Shown one piece after another: positions 34,425-43,808 of a DNA stretch of 64,000 nt (within the stretch, counting starts at the first letter, position 1; each line of letters begins with the position of its first letter). Under the pieces are notes generated by a model. It was not told the DNA's origin. It made no database searches and saw nothing but the letters and a program-made list of their open reading frames with translations. A program made the position numbers and the translations under genes. Source of the DNA: Extibacter muris (GTDB lineage Bacteria; Bacillota; Clostridia; Lachnospirales; Lachnospiraceae). The DNA lies in assembly GCF_004345005.1 (NCBI RefSeq), contig NZ_SMMX01000001.1, positions 1-64,000 of the forward strand, written 5' to 3'.

Positions 34425-36032
34425 TCAATTATTCTGATAATTTAACGCTGCTTCTATGAAGCCTTTGAACAGCGGATGCGGCCGGTTTGGCCTTGATTTC
34501 AATTCCGGGTGTGCCTGGGTCGCTATGAACCACGGATGTCCGGGTATTTCTATCATTTCCACGATGTTGCCGTCCGGTGAGAGGCCGGACAGCTTCATGC
34601 CGTGGCTGGTGAGCGCTTCCCGGTAGTCGTTGTTCACTTCGTAGCGGTGGCGGTGGCGTTCTTTGATCTCTTCCCTGCCATATAATTCGTAAGCTTTGGA
34701 TGTCTTGTCCAACACGCACGGGTAAGAGCCGAGCCGTAGCGTACCGCCGATATCTTCGATGCCGATCTGGTCGGGCATGATGTGTATGACAGGATGCGTC
34801 GTATCGGGTTTCAGCTCCGCGCTGTGGGCATCGTTAAACCCGAGCACATCCTGGGCAAACTCTACGATGGAGAGCTGCATGCCGAGACAGAGCCCAAGGA
34901 AGGGGACATTGTGCGTGCGGGCATGCCGGATGGCCTCCAGCTTGCCTTCTATCCCGCGGTGTCCGAACCCGCCCGGGACGAGGATTCCGCTTACATCTTG
35001 GAAAAGCTCGTCTGCATTGTCTGCATGCACTGTCTCGGAATCGATCCATTTGATATTTACCGTTGCACGGTTGAAGATTCCGCCGTGCTTCAGTGCCTCG
35101 ACTACGCTGATATAGGCATCGTGAAGCTGTATATATTTGCCGACCAGCGCGATGGTGACCTCTGTGTTGGGATGACACAGGTAATCGACCATCTCCTCCC
35201 AGTCTTTCAGATCCGGCTCCGGGCACGGGAGGTTCAGGCATTCGCACACGACATTGGCCAGCCTTTCCTTTTCCATCGCAAGCGGGGCTTCATAGAGGTA
35301 TTCCACGTCCAGGTTCTGGAGCACATGGTTCGCCGGGACGTTGCAGAACAAGGCGATCTTGTCTTTGATGCCCGCATCGAGGGGATATTCGGAACGGCAG
35401 ACGATGATATCCGGCTGGATGCCCATCCCCTGCAGATCCTTTACGCTTGCCTGCGTCGGCTTCGTCTTCATCTCCTGTGAAGCACGCAGGTAAGGGATGA
35501 GCGTGACATGGATAAGCATGGCATTGTCCCGTCCCTTCTCGTGCTGGAACTGCCGGATGGCCTCTAGGAAAGGCTGGCTTTCGATATCACCGACGGTTCC
35601 CCCTACTTCTATTATGGCTATCTCCGTATTCTCGGCGGATGGATTGCGGTAGAAACGCCCTTTTATTTCATTGGTAATATGCGGGATTACCTGTACGGTG
35701 CCTCCGCCAAAATCGCCGCGGCGTTCCTTCTGGAGTACGGACCAATAGATTTTTCCGGTAGTTACGTTGGAATTCTTGCTCAGGCTCTCATCGATGAACC
35801 TCTCGTAATGCCCGAGGTCGAGGTCCGTCTCCGCACCGTCATCTGTCACGAATACCTCGCCGTGCTGTACCGGGTTCATCGTACCGGGGTCGATGTTGAT
35901 ATAAGGGTCGAATTTCTGCATGGTCACTGTGTAGCCGCGGGCCTTGAGAAGCCGTCCAAGAGAGGCCGCCGTAATCCCTTTGCCAAGTCCTGACACGACT
36001 CCGCCCGTAACGAATACGTATTTTACTGCCAT
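34425..36032 (-). CDS. pyrG: CTP synthase
   Basis: A 535-residue enzyme that aminates UTP to CTP using glutamine. The N-terminal synthetase domain starts [26 protein letters not shown] and carries ATP and UTP sites ([28 protein letters not shown]). The C-terminal glutamine amidotransferase domain has the nucleophile in [10 protein letters not shown] near 380 and the catalytic His/Glu in [12 protein letters not shown]. Full length. AGGAGG precedes the start. A long inverted repeat lies just upstream. Confidence 0.98.
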   Translation of the reverse strand: MAVKYVFVTGGVVSGLGKGITAASLGRLLKARGYTVTMQKFDPYINIDPGTMNPVQHGEVFVTDDGAETDLDLGHYERFIDESLSKNSNVTTGKIYWSVLQKERRGDFGGGTVQVIPHITNEIKGRFYRNPSAENTEIAIIEVGGTVGDIESQPFLEAIRQFQHEKGRDNAMLIHVTLIPYLRASQEMKTKPTQASVKDLQGMGIQPDIIVCRSEYPLDAGIKDKIALFCNVPANHVLQNLDVEYLYEAPLAMEKERLANVVCECLNLPCPEPDLKDWEEMVDYLCHPNTEVTIALVGKYIQLHDAYISVVEALKHGGIFNRATVNIKWIDSETVHADNADELFQDVSGILVPGGFGHRGIEGKLEAIRHARTHNVPFLGLCLGMQLSIVEFAQDVLGFNDAHSAELKPDTTHPVIHIMPDQIGIEDIGGTLRLGSYPCVLDKTSKAYELYGREEIKERHRHRYEVNNDYREALTSHGMKLSGLSPDGNIVEMIEIPGHPWFIATQAHPELKSRPNRPHPLFKGFIEAALNYQNN

Positions 36033-36057
36033 ATGTTCCTCCTTGTATAAAATGTTT

Positions 36058-36103
36058 TAGCCTAAGCTAATCTTATCGCAATTGATATCTTTAGCTTAGG
36101 CTA
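36058..36103. terminator. Long inverted repeat between the DUF1846 gene and pyrG
   Basis: Perfect 13-bp arms TAGCCTAAGCTAA / TTAGCTTAGGCTA with a 20-nt loop. On the reverse strand it is followed by AAACATTTTAT and then the pyrG ribosome site. It may end the DUF1846 transcript, or regulate pyrG expression in its leader. Confidence 0.6.
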
Positions 36104-36132
36104 TGTAAAGTTGGTGAAAAAATACTTATCTA

Positions 36133-37626
36133 TTATATACCTTTCCCATTAAAAAATACAGAACTTTTTTCAAACTTTGCCTCAAAGGTGGCCTGGATGG
36201 ACAGCTTCTTGAACTGTTTCATATCAACAGAGCCTACCATGACAGACGTATGGGCCTGGCAGCCTTTTAATTTCGGAATCTGGTCAAGCGCAAGCTGGGC
36301 GGTCTCGTCATTTGCAGCACTGACCGAAAGGGCAATCAATACTTCATCCGTGTGCAGACGTGGATTACGGCTTCCGAGATACTGGGTTTTCAGCTTCTGG
36401 ATCGGCTCGATTGCATCCGGCGATATGACATGCAGCTCGTGCTCGATGCCGGCCAGCTCTTTCAGCGCATTGAGCAGAAGGGCAGCGGACGCGCCCAACA
36501 GGTTTGACGTCTTGCCGGTAATCATACGTCCGTCGTGCAGCTGGAGCGCAGCAGCCGGACCGCCTGTCTCCTGGGCCCGCTGCAATGCGGCATTCACGAC
36601 CGGACGGTCACGGACCGTGATGCCGGCCTGGTTCATCAGCATCTCTATCTTGTAAGCCTCATCGTCCGGGCAGGCACCGACGAGCAGCCGCCGGAGAGAG
36701 TCGTAATAGCGTCGGATGATCTCCTGGCAGGCCGCTGCTTTGCACACGTCATCGTCACAGATGCAGTTGCCGGCCATATTAACGCCCATATCGGTCGGTG
36801 ATTTGTATGGGCTCTTCCCGTAAATGCGCTCGAACATGGCGTTCAGCACAGGGAATATCTCTACGTCCCGGTTATAGTTTACCGTCGTCATGCCGTATGC
36901 TTCCAGATGGAAAGGATCTATCATGTTGACGTCATTGAGGTCTGCGGTAGCTGCCTCGTACGCCAGATTGACCGGGTGCTTCAGCGGTATGTTCCAGATA
37001 GGAAATGTCTCGAATTTGGCATAGCCCGCGCTTATCCCTCTTTTATGCTCCAGATAGAGCTGGGACAGGCATACAGCCATCTTTCCGCTGCCAGGTCCCG
37101 GGGCGGTGACGACAACAAGCGGCCTCGACGTCTCTATAAAATCATTTTTTCCATAACCTTCATCGCTGACGATGAACGGTACATTGGAAGGGTAGCCGGA
37201 TATCACATAGTGCCGGTATACTTTTATGCCCAGCTTCTCCAGCCGGTTTTTAAACAGATCTGCGCTGCTCTGCCCACTGTATTTCGTGATGACGACGCTG
37301 CCGACGTAAAGCCCGTTTTCACGGTAGGCATGCATAAGCCGCAGGACATCGGAATCATAAGTGATGCCAAGGTCGCCGCGGACTTTGTTTTTCTCGATAT
37401 CCTCAGCGCTAATTACGATGATGATTTCTGCCTGGTCGGAAAGCTGCTTGAGCATGCGCAGCTTGCTGTCCGGCTGAAATCCCGGAAGTACGCGGGAGGC
37501 ATGGTAATCATCGAAAAGCTTTCCTCCAAATTCCAGATACAGCTTGTTGTCGAACTGGTCGATGCGTTCCCGGATATGGGATGACTGCATTTGCAAGTAT
37601 TTTTCATTGTCAAATCCTTTTTTCAT
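36133..37626 (-). CDS. DUF1846 domain-containing protein
   Basis: A 497-residue cytoplasmic protein of the DUF1846 family, with family blocks FDNEKYLQMQSSHIRERI at the start, VVVTAPGPGSGKMAVCLSQLY around 173 (a P-loop-like glycine-rich stretch) and MGVNMAGNCICDDD around 275. Members are common in Firmicutes and have been structurally studied, but I know of no firm function; nucleotide or cofactor binding is suggested by the glycine-rich loop. ATG at 37,626 is preceded by GAGGG; a longer frame is not supported. Divergent from ftsH. Confidence 0.9.
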   Translation of the reverse strand: MKKGFDNEKYLQMQSSHIRERIDQFDNKLYLEFGGKLFDDYHASRVLPGFQPDSKLRMLKQLSDQAEIIIVISAEDIEKNKVRGDLGITYDSDVLRLMHAYRENGLYVGSVVITKYSGQSSADLFKNRLEKLGIKVYRHYVISGYPSNVPFIVSDEGYGKNDFIETSRPLVVVTAPGPGSGKMAVCLSQLYLEHKRGISAGYAKFETFPIWNIPLKHPVNLAYEAATADLNDVNMIDPFHLEAYGMTTVNYNRDVEIFPVLNAMFERIYGKSPYKSPTDMGVNMAGNCICDDDVCKAAACQEIIRRYYDSLRRLLVGACPDDEAYKIEMLMNQAGITVRDRPVVNAALQRAQETGGPAAALQLHDGRMITGKTSNLLGASAALLLNALKELAGIEHELHVISPDAIEPIQKLKTQYLGSRNPRLHTDEVLIALSVSAANDETAQLALDQIPKLKGCQAHTSVMVGSVDMKQFKKLSIQATFEAKFEKSSVFFNGKGI

Positions 37627-37738
37627 TCGTAAATTCCCTCTTAATTCCTCTAAATTAGCTATCACGTCAGTATAAGCAATCTCATTCCAAGTATACTACA
37701 AGATATAGGAAGTTTACAATCTTTTCATAATGTTTTTA

Positions 37739-37767
37739 TTGATTTCTAAGTAGGCTGTCCGTATAAT
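37739..37767 (+). promoter_or_regulatory. Promoter of ftsH
   Basis: TTGATT and TATAAT with 17 nt between them, 25 nt before the start codon. Confidence 0.75.
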
Positions 37768-37792
37768 GAAAGAGTGATGCAGGAGGATAAAA

Positions 37793-39781
37793 ATGGACAA
37801 CCAGAATAATCAGAATAAAAATAATCAGGGGCCCGGCAATAAGAATAACAAGCAGGGTTTTTCCTTCATTATTTTAGTAACATTGATCACTACGATACTG
37901 GTGCTGGCGCTGTATCAGTTCCGGGGTTCTGCGGGGACCCAGGAGATCAGTTATGACCAGTTCCTGAAATACGTGGACGATAAAAAGGTGGAAGAAGTCA
38001 TCATCAGCAGTGACAGGATCACCATAACGATGAAGAAAGAGAAAGGCGCCCGTACAGCCAAGCAGTATTATACCGGCGTGGTAAGGGACGATACGCTGGC
38101 GGAAAGGCTTGACAAGACCGGCGTGAAGTTCGGCCAGGAGATTCCGGACACGACCTCCGCCGTGATACTGAACGTGCTTCTGACCCTTCTTCCGATAGCG
38201 CTCATCGTAGGCATGTTCGTCTGGATGACAAAGCGGATGTCAAAGGGCGGCGGCATGATGGGTGTCGGAAAAAGCAATGCCAAGATGTATGTGGAGAAAG
38301 AGACCGGTGTCACATTCAAAGATGTGGCCGGGCAGGATGAGGCGAAGGAATCCCTGCAGGAAGTGGTAGACTTCCTGCACAATCCGGGCAAATATACCCA
38401 GATTGGCGCCAAGCTGCCGAAAGGTGCATTGCTTGTCGGCCCTCCGGGTACAGGAAAGACGCTACTTGCAAAGGCTGTTGCGGGAGAGGCGAAGGTCCCG
38501 TTCTTCTCGCTGACAGGCTCTTCCTTTGTGGAAATGTACGTAGGTGTCGGTGCGTCGAGGGTGCGTGACCTGTTCAAGCAGGCACAGCAGATGGCGCCGT
38601 GTATCATCTTTATCGATGAGATTGACGCCATCGGTAAGAGCCGTGACAACCAGCTCGGAAGCAATGACGAGCGGGAACAGACGTTGAACCAGCTGCTGTC
38701 GGAGATGGATGGGTTCGACACGAACAAGGGTCTTGTACTTCTGGCAGCTACCAACCGGCCGGAAATCCTGGATCCGGCGCTCCTGCGGCCGGGCCGTTTC
38801 GACCGCCGGATTATCGTTGAAAAGCCGGATCTGAAAGGCCGTGTGGATGTACTGAAAGTACACTCCAAAGATGTAAGGATGGACGAGACCGTCGATTTGG
38901 AAGCAATCGCCCTTGCCACGTCAGGAGCCGTCGGCTCCGATCTGGCCAACATGATTAACGAGGCGGCCATCAATGCTGTCAAGAATGGAAGAAATGCGGT
39001 ATCACAGGGTGACCTGTTTGAAGCAGTGGAAGTCGTCCTGGTCGGGAAAGAGAAGAAAGACCGGATTATGAGCACGGAGGAGCGGAAAATCGTTTCCTAC
39101 CATGAGGTAGGCCACGCGCTGGTCAGTGCATTGCAGAAAGACGCAGAGCCGGTACAGAAGATTACGATTGTGCCCAGAACGATGGGCGCGCTCGGTTATG
39201 TAATGCAGACGCCGGAGGAAGAGAAGTTCCTGAACACGAAGAAAGAGCTGGAAGCAATGCTTGTAGGCATGCTGGGAGGCCGTGCGGCGGAGGAGATCGT
39301 ATTTGACACGGTGACGACCGGGGCCGCCAACGATATTGAGAAGGCGACGAACATAGCGAGAGCGATGATCACCCAGTACGGTATGAGCGAGAAGTTCGGG
39401 CTCATAGGGCTGGAGTCGATCCAGAACCGCTATCTGGACGGCAGAGCCGTAAGCAATTGCGGCGAGGCGACATCTGCCGAGATAGACAGGGAAGTCATGG
39501 GCATGCTCAAGAGTGCATATACGGAGGCCAAACGGCTGTTGAGCGCACACAGGGAGTCGCTGGATAAGATAGCGGCATTCCTGATAGAGAAAGAGACGAT
39601 TACCGGCAAGGAGTTTATGGAAATCTACCATGAGGTGGAAGGCATAGATCCAGAAATAGAGAAAAAGCCGGAAGAGCGGATCACGGTCAGAGAGACGGAG
39701 CCGCAGATTGAAGCAAAAGCAGAAGTGAAAGAAGAAGTCAAAGAAGAAGCAGCAGAAGTGAAAGAAGCAGCGGGAGAGTAA
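37793..39781 (+). CDS. ftsH: ATP-dependent zinc metalloprotease FtsH
   Basis: A 662-residue membrane-anchored AAA+ protease for quality control of membrane and short-lived proteins. After an Asn/Gln-rich start there are membrane segments at about 24-42 and 123-143. The AAA+ domain has GPPGTGKT near 217, [12 protein letters not shown] near 275 and the second region of homology [20 protein letters not shown]. The protease domain has the zinc-binding HEVGH near 437. The C-terminal ~35 residues are a Lys/Glu-rich repeat (KEEVKEE). AGGAGG precedes the start. Complete. Confidence 0.98.
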   Translation: MDNQNNQNKNNQGPGNKNNKQGFSFIILVTLITTILVLALYQFRGSAGTQEISYDQFLKYVDDKKVEEVIISSDRITITMKKEKGARTAKQYYTGVVRDDTLAERLDKTGVKFGQEIPDTTSAVILNVLLTLLPIALIVGMFVWMTKRMSKGGGMMGVGKSNAKMYVEKETGVTFKDVAGQDEAKESLQEVVDFLHNPGKYTQIGAKLPKGALLVGPPGTGKTLLAKAVAGEAKVPFFSLTGSSFVEMYVGVGASRVRDLFKQAQQMAPCIIFIDEIDAIGKSRDNQLGSNDEREQTLNQLLSEMDGFDTNKGLVLLAATNRPEILDPALLRPGRFDRRIIVEKPDLKGRVDVLKVHSKDVRMDETVDLEAIALATSGAVGSDLANMINEAAINAVKNGRNAVSQGDLFEAVEVVLVGKEKKDRIMSTEERKIVSYHEVGHALVSALQKDAEPVQKITIVPRTMGALGYVMQTPEEEKFLNTKKELEAMLVGMLGGRAAEEIVFDTVTTGAANDIEKATNIARAMITQYGMSEKFGLIGLESIQNRYLDGRAVSNCGEATSAEIDREVMGMLKSAYTEAKRLLSAHRESLDKIAAFLIEKETITGKEFMEIYHEVEGIDPEIEKKPEERITVRETEPQIEAKAEVKEEVKEEAAEVKEAAGE

Positions 39782-39784
39782 TGG

Positions 39785-39848
39785 AAAGGGGCCAGGTCCT
39801 TTCCGATTGGGGCCAGACCCCTTTCGGAAGGGTCTGGCCCCTTTTGAA
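39785..39848 (+). terminator. Terminator hairpin after ftsH (GGGGCCAGACCCC type)
   Basis: Arms GGGGCCAGACCC / GGGTCTGGCCCC (12 bp, perfect) with a 9-nt loop and a CTTTTGAATT tail. A third partial arm (GGGGCCAGGTCC) lies just before it, so two alternative stems are possible. Related in sequence to the GGGGTCAGACCCC hairpins elsewhere in the window. Confidence 0.8.
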
Positions 39849-39964
39849 TTATTTAACTTTTCGGCCGGACTATGGTATGATATTGTAGATTTGGAGTACG
39901 GCGCATGTTCCATATGGCACGGCCTCTGAAGCGTGGACAAGACAGAGAAGGAGACGGCAGACAG

Positions 39965-41803
39965 ATGTTTGATATTCAGGAAGAATTGAAAAAACTGCCC
40001 GGCAAGCCGGGTGTCTATATCATGCACGATGAAAAGGATGATATTATCTATGTGGGCAAGGCTATCAGCCTGAAAAACAGGGTACGGCAATATTTCCAGA
40101 GCAGCCGCAACAAGGGGATCAAGATAGAGCAGATGGTGACCCATATCGCCAGATTTGAATATATCGTGACGGACTCTGAGCTGGAAGCACTTGTACTTGA
40201 GTGCAATCTGATTAAGGAACACCGCCCGAAATATAATACGATGCTTATGGATGACAAGAGCTATCCATTTATAAAGGTTACGGTAGATGAGCCGTTTCCG
40301 AGAATAATGCTGGCCAGAAAGATGGTGAAGGACAAGGCGAAATATTTCGGCCCTTATACGAGCGCGGGTGCTGTAAAGGATACGATTGAACTTATCAGGA
40401 AGCTCTACAATATCCGCAGCTGCAACCGGAAGCTCCCACAGGACGTTGGCAAGGAGCGCCCGTGCCTGAATTATCATATCCACCAGTGCAAAGCACCGTG
40501 CCAGGGATACATATCCCAGGATGAATACCGGAAATCTATAGATGAAGTAATCCGTTTCCTGAACGGTAATTATGACCTGATATTGAAAGAGCTGGAGGAG
40601 AAGATGCAGAGTGCGTCTGAGGCTATGGAGTTTGAGAAGGCTATCGAGTACCGGGAACTTCTGAACAGCGTCCACAAGATAGCCCAGAAGCAGAAGATAA
40701 CCGACACTGCAGGAGACGACCGCGATATCCTGGCGGTTGCTACCGAGGAGGAAGACGCGGTCGTACAGGTATTCTTTATCCGGGGCGGCAGGCTGATTGG
40801 ACGGGACCACTTCTACCTGAGGATTGCAAAAGGCGAGAAAGAATCGGAGATACTGTCCAGCTTTATCAAACAGTTTTATGCCGGGACACCGTATATCCCG
40901 TCCCAGCTTATGCTCCAGGAGGAGATAGAGGACCAGGAGGTCGTGGAAGAGTGGCTGACAAGGAGAAGAGGCCATAAGGTCCATCTGCGTGTACCAAAGA
41001 AAGGCACGAAAGAAAAGCTTGTCGAGCTGGCCCAGAAGAATGCGGCCCTCGTGCTGAGCACAGACAAAGAACGTCTGAAACGGGAGGAAGGGCGTACCAT
41101 AGGCGCGGTAAAGGAGCTGGAAAAGCTGCTTGGGCTGAAGGGCATCGTCCGCATGGAGGCATATGATATTTCCAACACGAACGGATTCGCTTCCGTCGGT
41201 TCTATGATCGTCTATGAAAAGGGGAAGCCAAAACGGAACGACTACCGCAAGTTCAAGATCAAAGGCGTGCAGGGCGCGGACGACTATGCCAGTATGGAGG
41301 AAGTGCTTACGCGCAGGTTCGTGCATGGCATGAAAGAGATGGAGGAAGGAAAAGAGATGGGGAGCTTTACTGCATTTCCGGATCTGATTCTCATGGATGG
41401 AGGGAAAGGCCAGGTGAATGTAGCGCTGCAGGTGATGGACAAGCTGCGGCTCAATATACCAGTGTGCGGGATGGTGAAGGATGATAGCCACCGGACAAGA
41501 GGGCTGTTCTATCAGAATATCGAGATACCGATTGAAAAGGATTCGGAAGGATTTAAGCTTATTACGCGGATTCAGGACGAGGCCCACCGGTTTGCCATCA
41601 CATTCCACAGAAAGCTGAGGAGCCAGGGGCAGGTACATTCTATCCTGGACGATATACCGGGCGTCGGACCGGCGAGGAGAAAAGACCTGATGAGCCATTT
41701 TTCCAATCTGGATGCCATTAAAAATGCTACAGTGGAAGAACTGGGCAGGCTTCCTTCCATGAATGAAAAATCGGCCCGCGACGTGTACAATTTTTTCCAC
41801 TGA
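39965..41803 (+). CDS. uvrC: Excinuclease ABC subunit C
   Basis: A 612-residue nucleotide-excision-repair nuclease that makes both cuts around a lesion. It has an N-terminal GIY-YIG domain ([21 protein letters not shown]), a Cys-rich stretch around residue 170, a UVR motif at about 200-235 ([14 protein letters not shown]), an RNase H-like C-terminal nuclease ([31 protein letters not shown]) and a terminal helix-hairpin-helix ([13 protein letters not shown]). The start is the ATG of [10 protein letters not shown]; the longer frame lacks a better site. hprK follows after about 50 nt. Confidence 0.97.
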   Translation: MFDIQEELKKLPGKPGVYIMHDEKDDIIYVGKAISLKNRVRQYFQSSRNKGIKIEQMVTHIARFEYIVTDSELEALVLECNLIKEHRPKYNTMLMDDKSYPFIKVTVDEPFPRIMLARKMVKDKAKYFGPYTSAGAVKDTIELIRKLYNIRSCNRKLPQDVGKERPCLNYHIHQCKAPCQGYISQDEYRKSIDEVIRFLNGNYDLILKELEEKMQSASEAMEFEKAIEYRELLNSVHKIAQKQKITDTAGDDRDILAVATEEEDAVVQVFFIRGGRLIGRDHFYLRIAKGEKESEILSSFIKQFYAGTPYIPSQLMLQEEIEDQEVVEEWLTRRRGHKVHLRVPKKGTKEKLVELAQKNAALVLSTDKERLKREEGRTIGAVKELEKLLGLKGIVRMEAYDISNTNGFASVGSMIVYEKGKPKRNDYRKFKIKGVQGADDYASMEEVLTRRFVHGMKEMEEGKEMGSFTAFPDLILMDGGKGQVNVALQVMDKLRLNIPVCGMVKDDSHRTRGLFYQNIEIPIEKDSEGFKLITRIQDEAHRFAITFHRKLRSQGQVHSILDDIPGVGPARRKDLMSHFSNLDAIKNATVEELGRLPSMNEKSARDVYNFFH

Positions 41804-41855
41804 TATGATATAATAGTTGCAAAGAAGGAAGACTGAGAAGGAAAAGGAGACTGCC

Positions 41856-42782
41856 ATGGGGAATAAAGTAAAGATGAAGAAAATTGTCGAAAAGATGAAT
41901 CTCCGGAATCTGACGCCGGATGTCGATTTGACAGAACGAGAGGTGGAGGTACCGGACATCAACCGGCCCGCGCTTCAGCTGACCGGTTTTTTTGAACACT
42001 TTGATTCTGACCGTGTCCAGATAATCGGGTATGTCGAGTATACATTTCTTGAGACGCTGGATGAGAAGACGAAGGAACATATCTATGATACGCTGCTGTC
42101 TTACCAGATACCAGGCATCATCTTCAGCCGCGACCTCGCACCGGAGCAGATGCTTCTGGACAAGGCCAATGCCGCCCAGGTTCCGATATTTTCAACGGAG
42201 AAGAAGACGTCTGAATTTACGGCAGAGATTATCCGCTGGCTGAATGTGGAGCTGGCTCCATGTATTTCCATCCATGGCGTCCTGGTAGACGTGTACGGCG
42301 TAGGGGTTCTTATTATGGGAGAAAGCGGCATCGGCAAGAGCGAGTCCGCACTGGAACTCATTAAGAGAGGGCACCGCCTCGTCAGCGATGACGTGGTGGA
42401 AATCCATAAGGTCAGTGATGAGACGCTTGTAGGGACAGCTCCGGATATCACACGGCATTTTATCGAACTGAGGGGAATCGGCATTGTTGATGTGAAGACA
42501 TTGTTCGGTGTACAGAGCGTCCGGGAAACCCATAATATCGACCTCGTCATTACGCTTGAGGATTGGAACAAAGAGAAGGAATATGACCGCCTTGGCATGG
42601 AAGAAGAATATACCGAATTTCTCGGAAACAAAGTCGTATGCCATCAGCTTCCGATTCGCCCGGGACGTAATCTTGCTATCATCGTCGAGACAGCGGCCAT
42701 CAACCACAGGCAGAAGAAGATGGGCTATAACGCGGCTCAGGAACTTTACAAGCGCGTACAGCAGAATCTTACGAAGAAATAG
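41856..42782 (+). CDS. hprK: HPr kinase/phosphorylase
   Basis: A 308-residue bifunctional enzyme that phosphorylates HPr on Ser46 and removes that phosphate, setting carbon catabolite control in Firmicutes. The N-terminal domain is followed by the catalytic domain with Walker A GESGIGKSESALEL at about 155, RLVSDDVVEI and the HprK signature LRGIGIVDVKTLFG near 205. AAAGGAG lies 7 nt before the ATG. It is followed by a glucokinase gene after 15 nt, a sensible pairing for sugar control. Confidence 0.96.
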   Translation: MGNKVKMKKIVEKMNLRNLTPDVDLTEREVEVPDINRPALQLTGFFEHFDSDRVQIIGYVEYTFLETLDEKTKEHIYDTLLSYQIPGIIFSRDLAPEQMLLDKANAAQVPIFSTEKKTSEFTAEIIRWLNVELAPCISIHGVLVDVYGVGVLIMGESGIGKSESALELIKRGHRLVSDDVVEIHKVSDETLVGTAPDITRHFIELRGIGIVDVKTLFGVQSVRETHNIDLVITLEDWNKEKEYDRLGMEEEYTEFLGNKVVCHQLPIRPGRNLAIIVETAAINHRQKKMGYNAAQELYKRVQQNLTKK

Positions 42783-42797
42783 GAGGGGTTATAAAGG

Positions 42798-43730
42798 ATG
42801 CAGTATTGTTTTGGAGTAGATATCGGAGGCACCACCGTCAAGATGGGGCTTTTCAGGACAGAAGGCACGCTCGTCGACAAGTGGGAGATCAAAACCCGTA
42901 CAGAAAACAGCGGGGAGGCTATCCTCTCTGATGTTGCAGCGTCCTTGAAGGCGAAGCTGGAAGAAAAGGAGATAGGACATCTGCAAGTTGCAGGAATCGG
43001 TATCGGGATACCTGCACCGGTGGATGACTGTGGTATCGTCAGGAATACGGCAAATCTTGGATGGGGCTATAAAGAGGTGAAGCGCGAGATGGGAGAGATC
43101 ACCGGCTTGAAGGTTAAGGCGGGAAATGATGCTAATGTTGCAGCCCTCGGAGAGATGTGGCTAGGCGCGGGCAAGGGCCAGAAGAACATGATTATGGTTA
43201 CTCTCGGCACAGGCGTGGGCGGCGGCGTCATCGTAAATGGCAGCCCGATTGTCGGCGAGCACGGTGCCGGCGGAGAGATCGGCCATATATGCGTGAATTA
43301 TGAAGAGGATGAGAAGTGCGGCTGTGGCAGCAGAGGATGTCTGGAGCAGTACACATCTGCCACGGGAATCACAAGACTGGCGAGACGCAGGCTGGCAGGC
43401 CAGAGTGGCGGTACGGTGCTGAAGATGGAGCACCTGAGTGCGAAATCGGTCTTTGACGCATTGAAAGAAGGGGACAAGGTGGCGGAAGAGATCGTGGAAG
43501 AGTTCGGCACTTATCTCGGCCATGCGATGGCGAATCTGGCGGCAATCACCGATCCGGCAGTAATCGTTATCGGAGGCGGCGTATCCAAGGCCGGTAATAT
43601 CCTGCTGGAATATGTGGAGAAGCATTTTAAGGAACGGGCATTTTTTGCTAATAAAGATACGAAGTTCGTCCTTGCGGAACTTGGCAATGACGCGGGAATC
43701 TGCGGGGCGGCAAAGCTGATAATAGGGTAA
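42798..43730 (+). CDS. glcK: ROK-family glucokinase
   Basis: A 310-residue sugar kinase that phosphorylates glucose in the cytoplasm. The phosphate-binding motif FGVDIGGTTVKMG is at the N-terminus, the ROK signature with NDANVAALGE is near 115, and the zinc-binding CGCGSRGCLEQY is near 175. Length and motifs match Firmicute GlcK. AGGAGGGG precedes the start. Probably co-transcribed with hprK. Confidence 0.94.
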   Translation: MQYCFGVDIGGTTVKMGLFRTEGTLVDKWEIKTRTENSGEAILSDVAASLKAKLEEKEIGHLQVAGIGIGIPAPVDDCGIVRNTANLGWGYKEVKREMGEITGLKVKAGNDANVAALGEMWLGAGKGQKNMIMVTLGTGVGGGVIVNGSPIVGEHGAGGEIGHICVNYEEDEKCGCGSRGCLEQYTSATGITRLARRRLAGQSGGTVLKMEHLSAKSVFDALKEGDKVAEEIVEEFGTYLGHAMANLAAITDPAVIVIGGGVSKAGNILLEYVEKHFKERAFFANKDTKFVLAELGNDAGICGAAKLIIG

Positions 43731-43767
43731 GCCACTATACGTTCATATACTGGATTAGAGAAGACGA

Positions 43768-43796
43768 AAGGCATCTGAAATTTATTCAGATGCCTT
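43768..43796. terminator. Hairpin between glcK and the penicillin-binding protein gene
   Basis: Perfect 11-bp arms AAGGCATCTGA / TCAGATGCCTT with a 7-nt loop, between convergent genes. It has a short T tail only, so it is a moderate terminator for both. Confidence 0.7.
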
Positions 43797-43808
43797 AACT
43801 ATTATAAT

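Noticed and set aside
39002-41962. A 986-codon open frame on the reverse strand
   Set aside because: It lies antisense to ftsH and uvrC, has no domain pattern or ribosome site, and both forward genes are certain. It is a codon-bias shadow.
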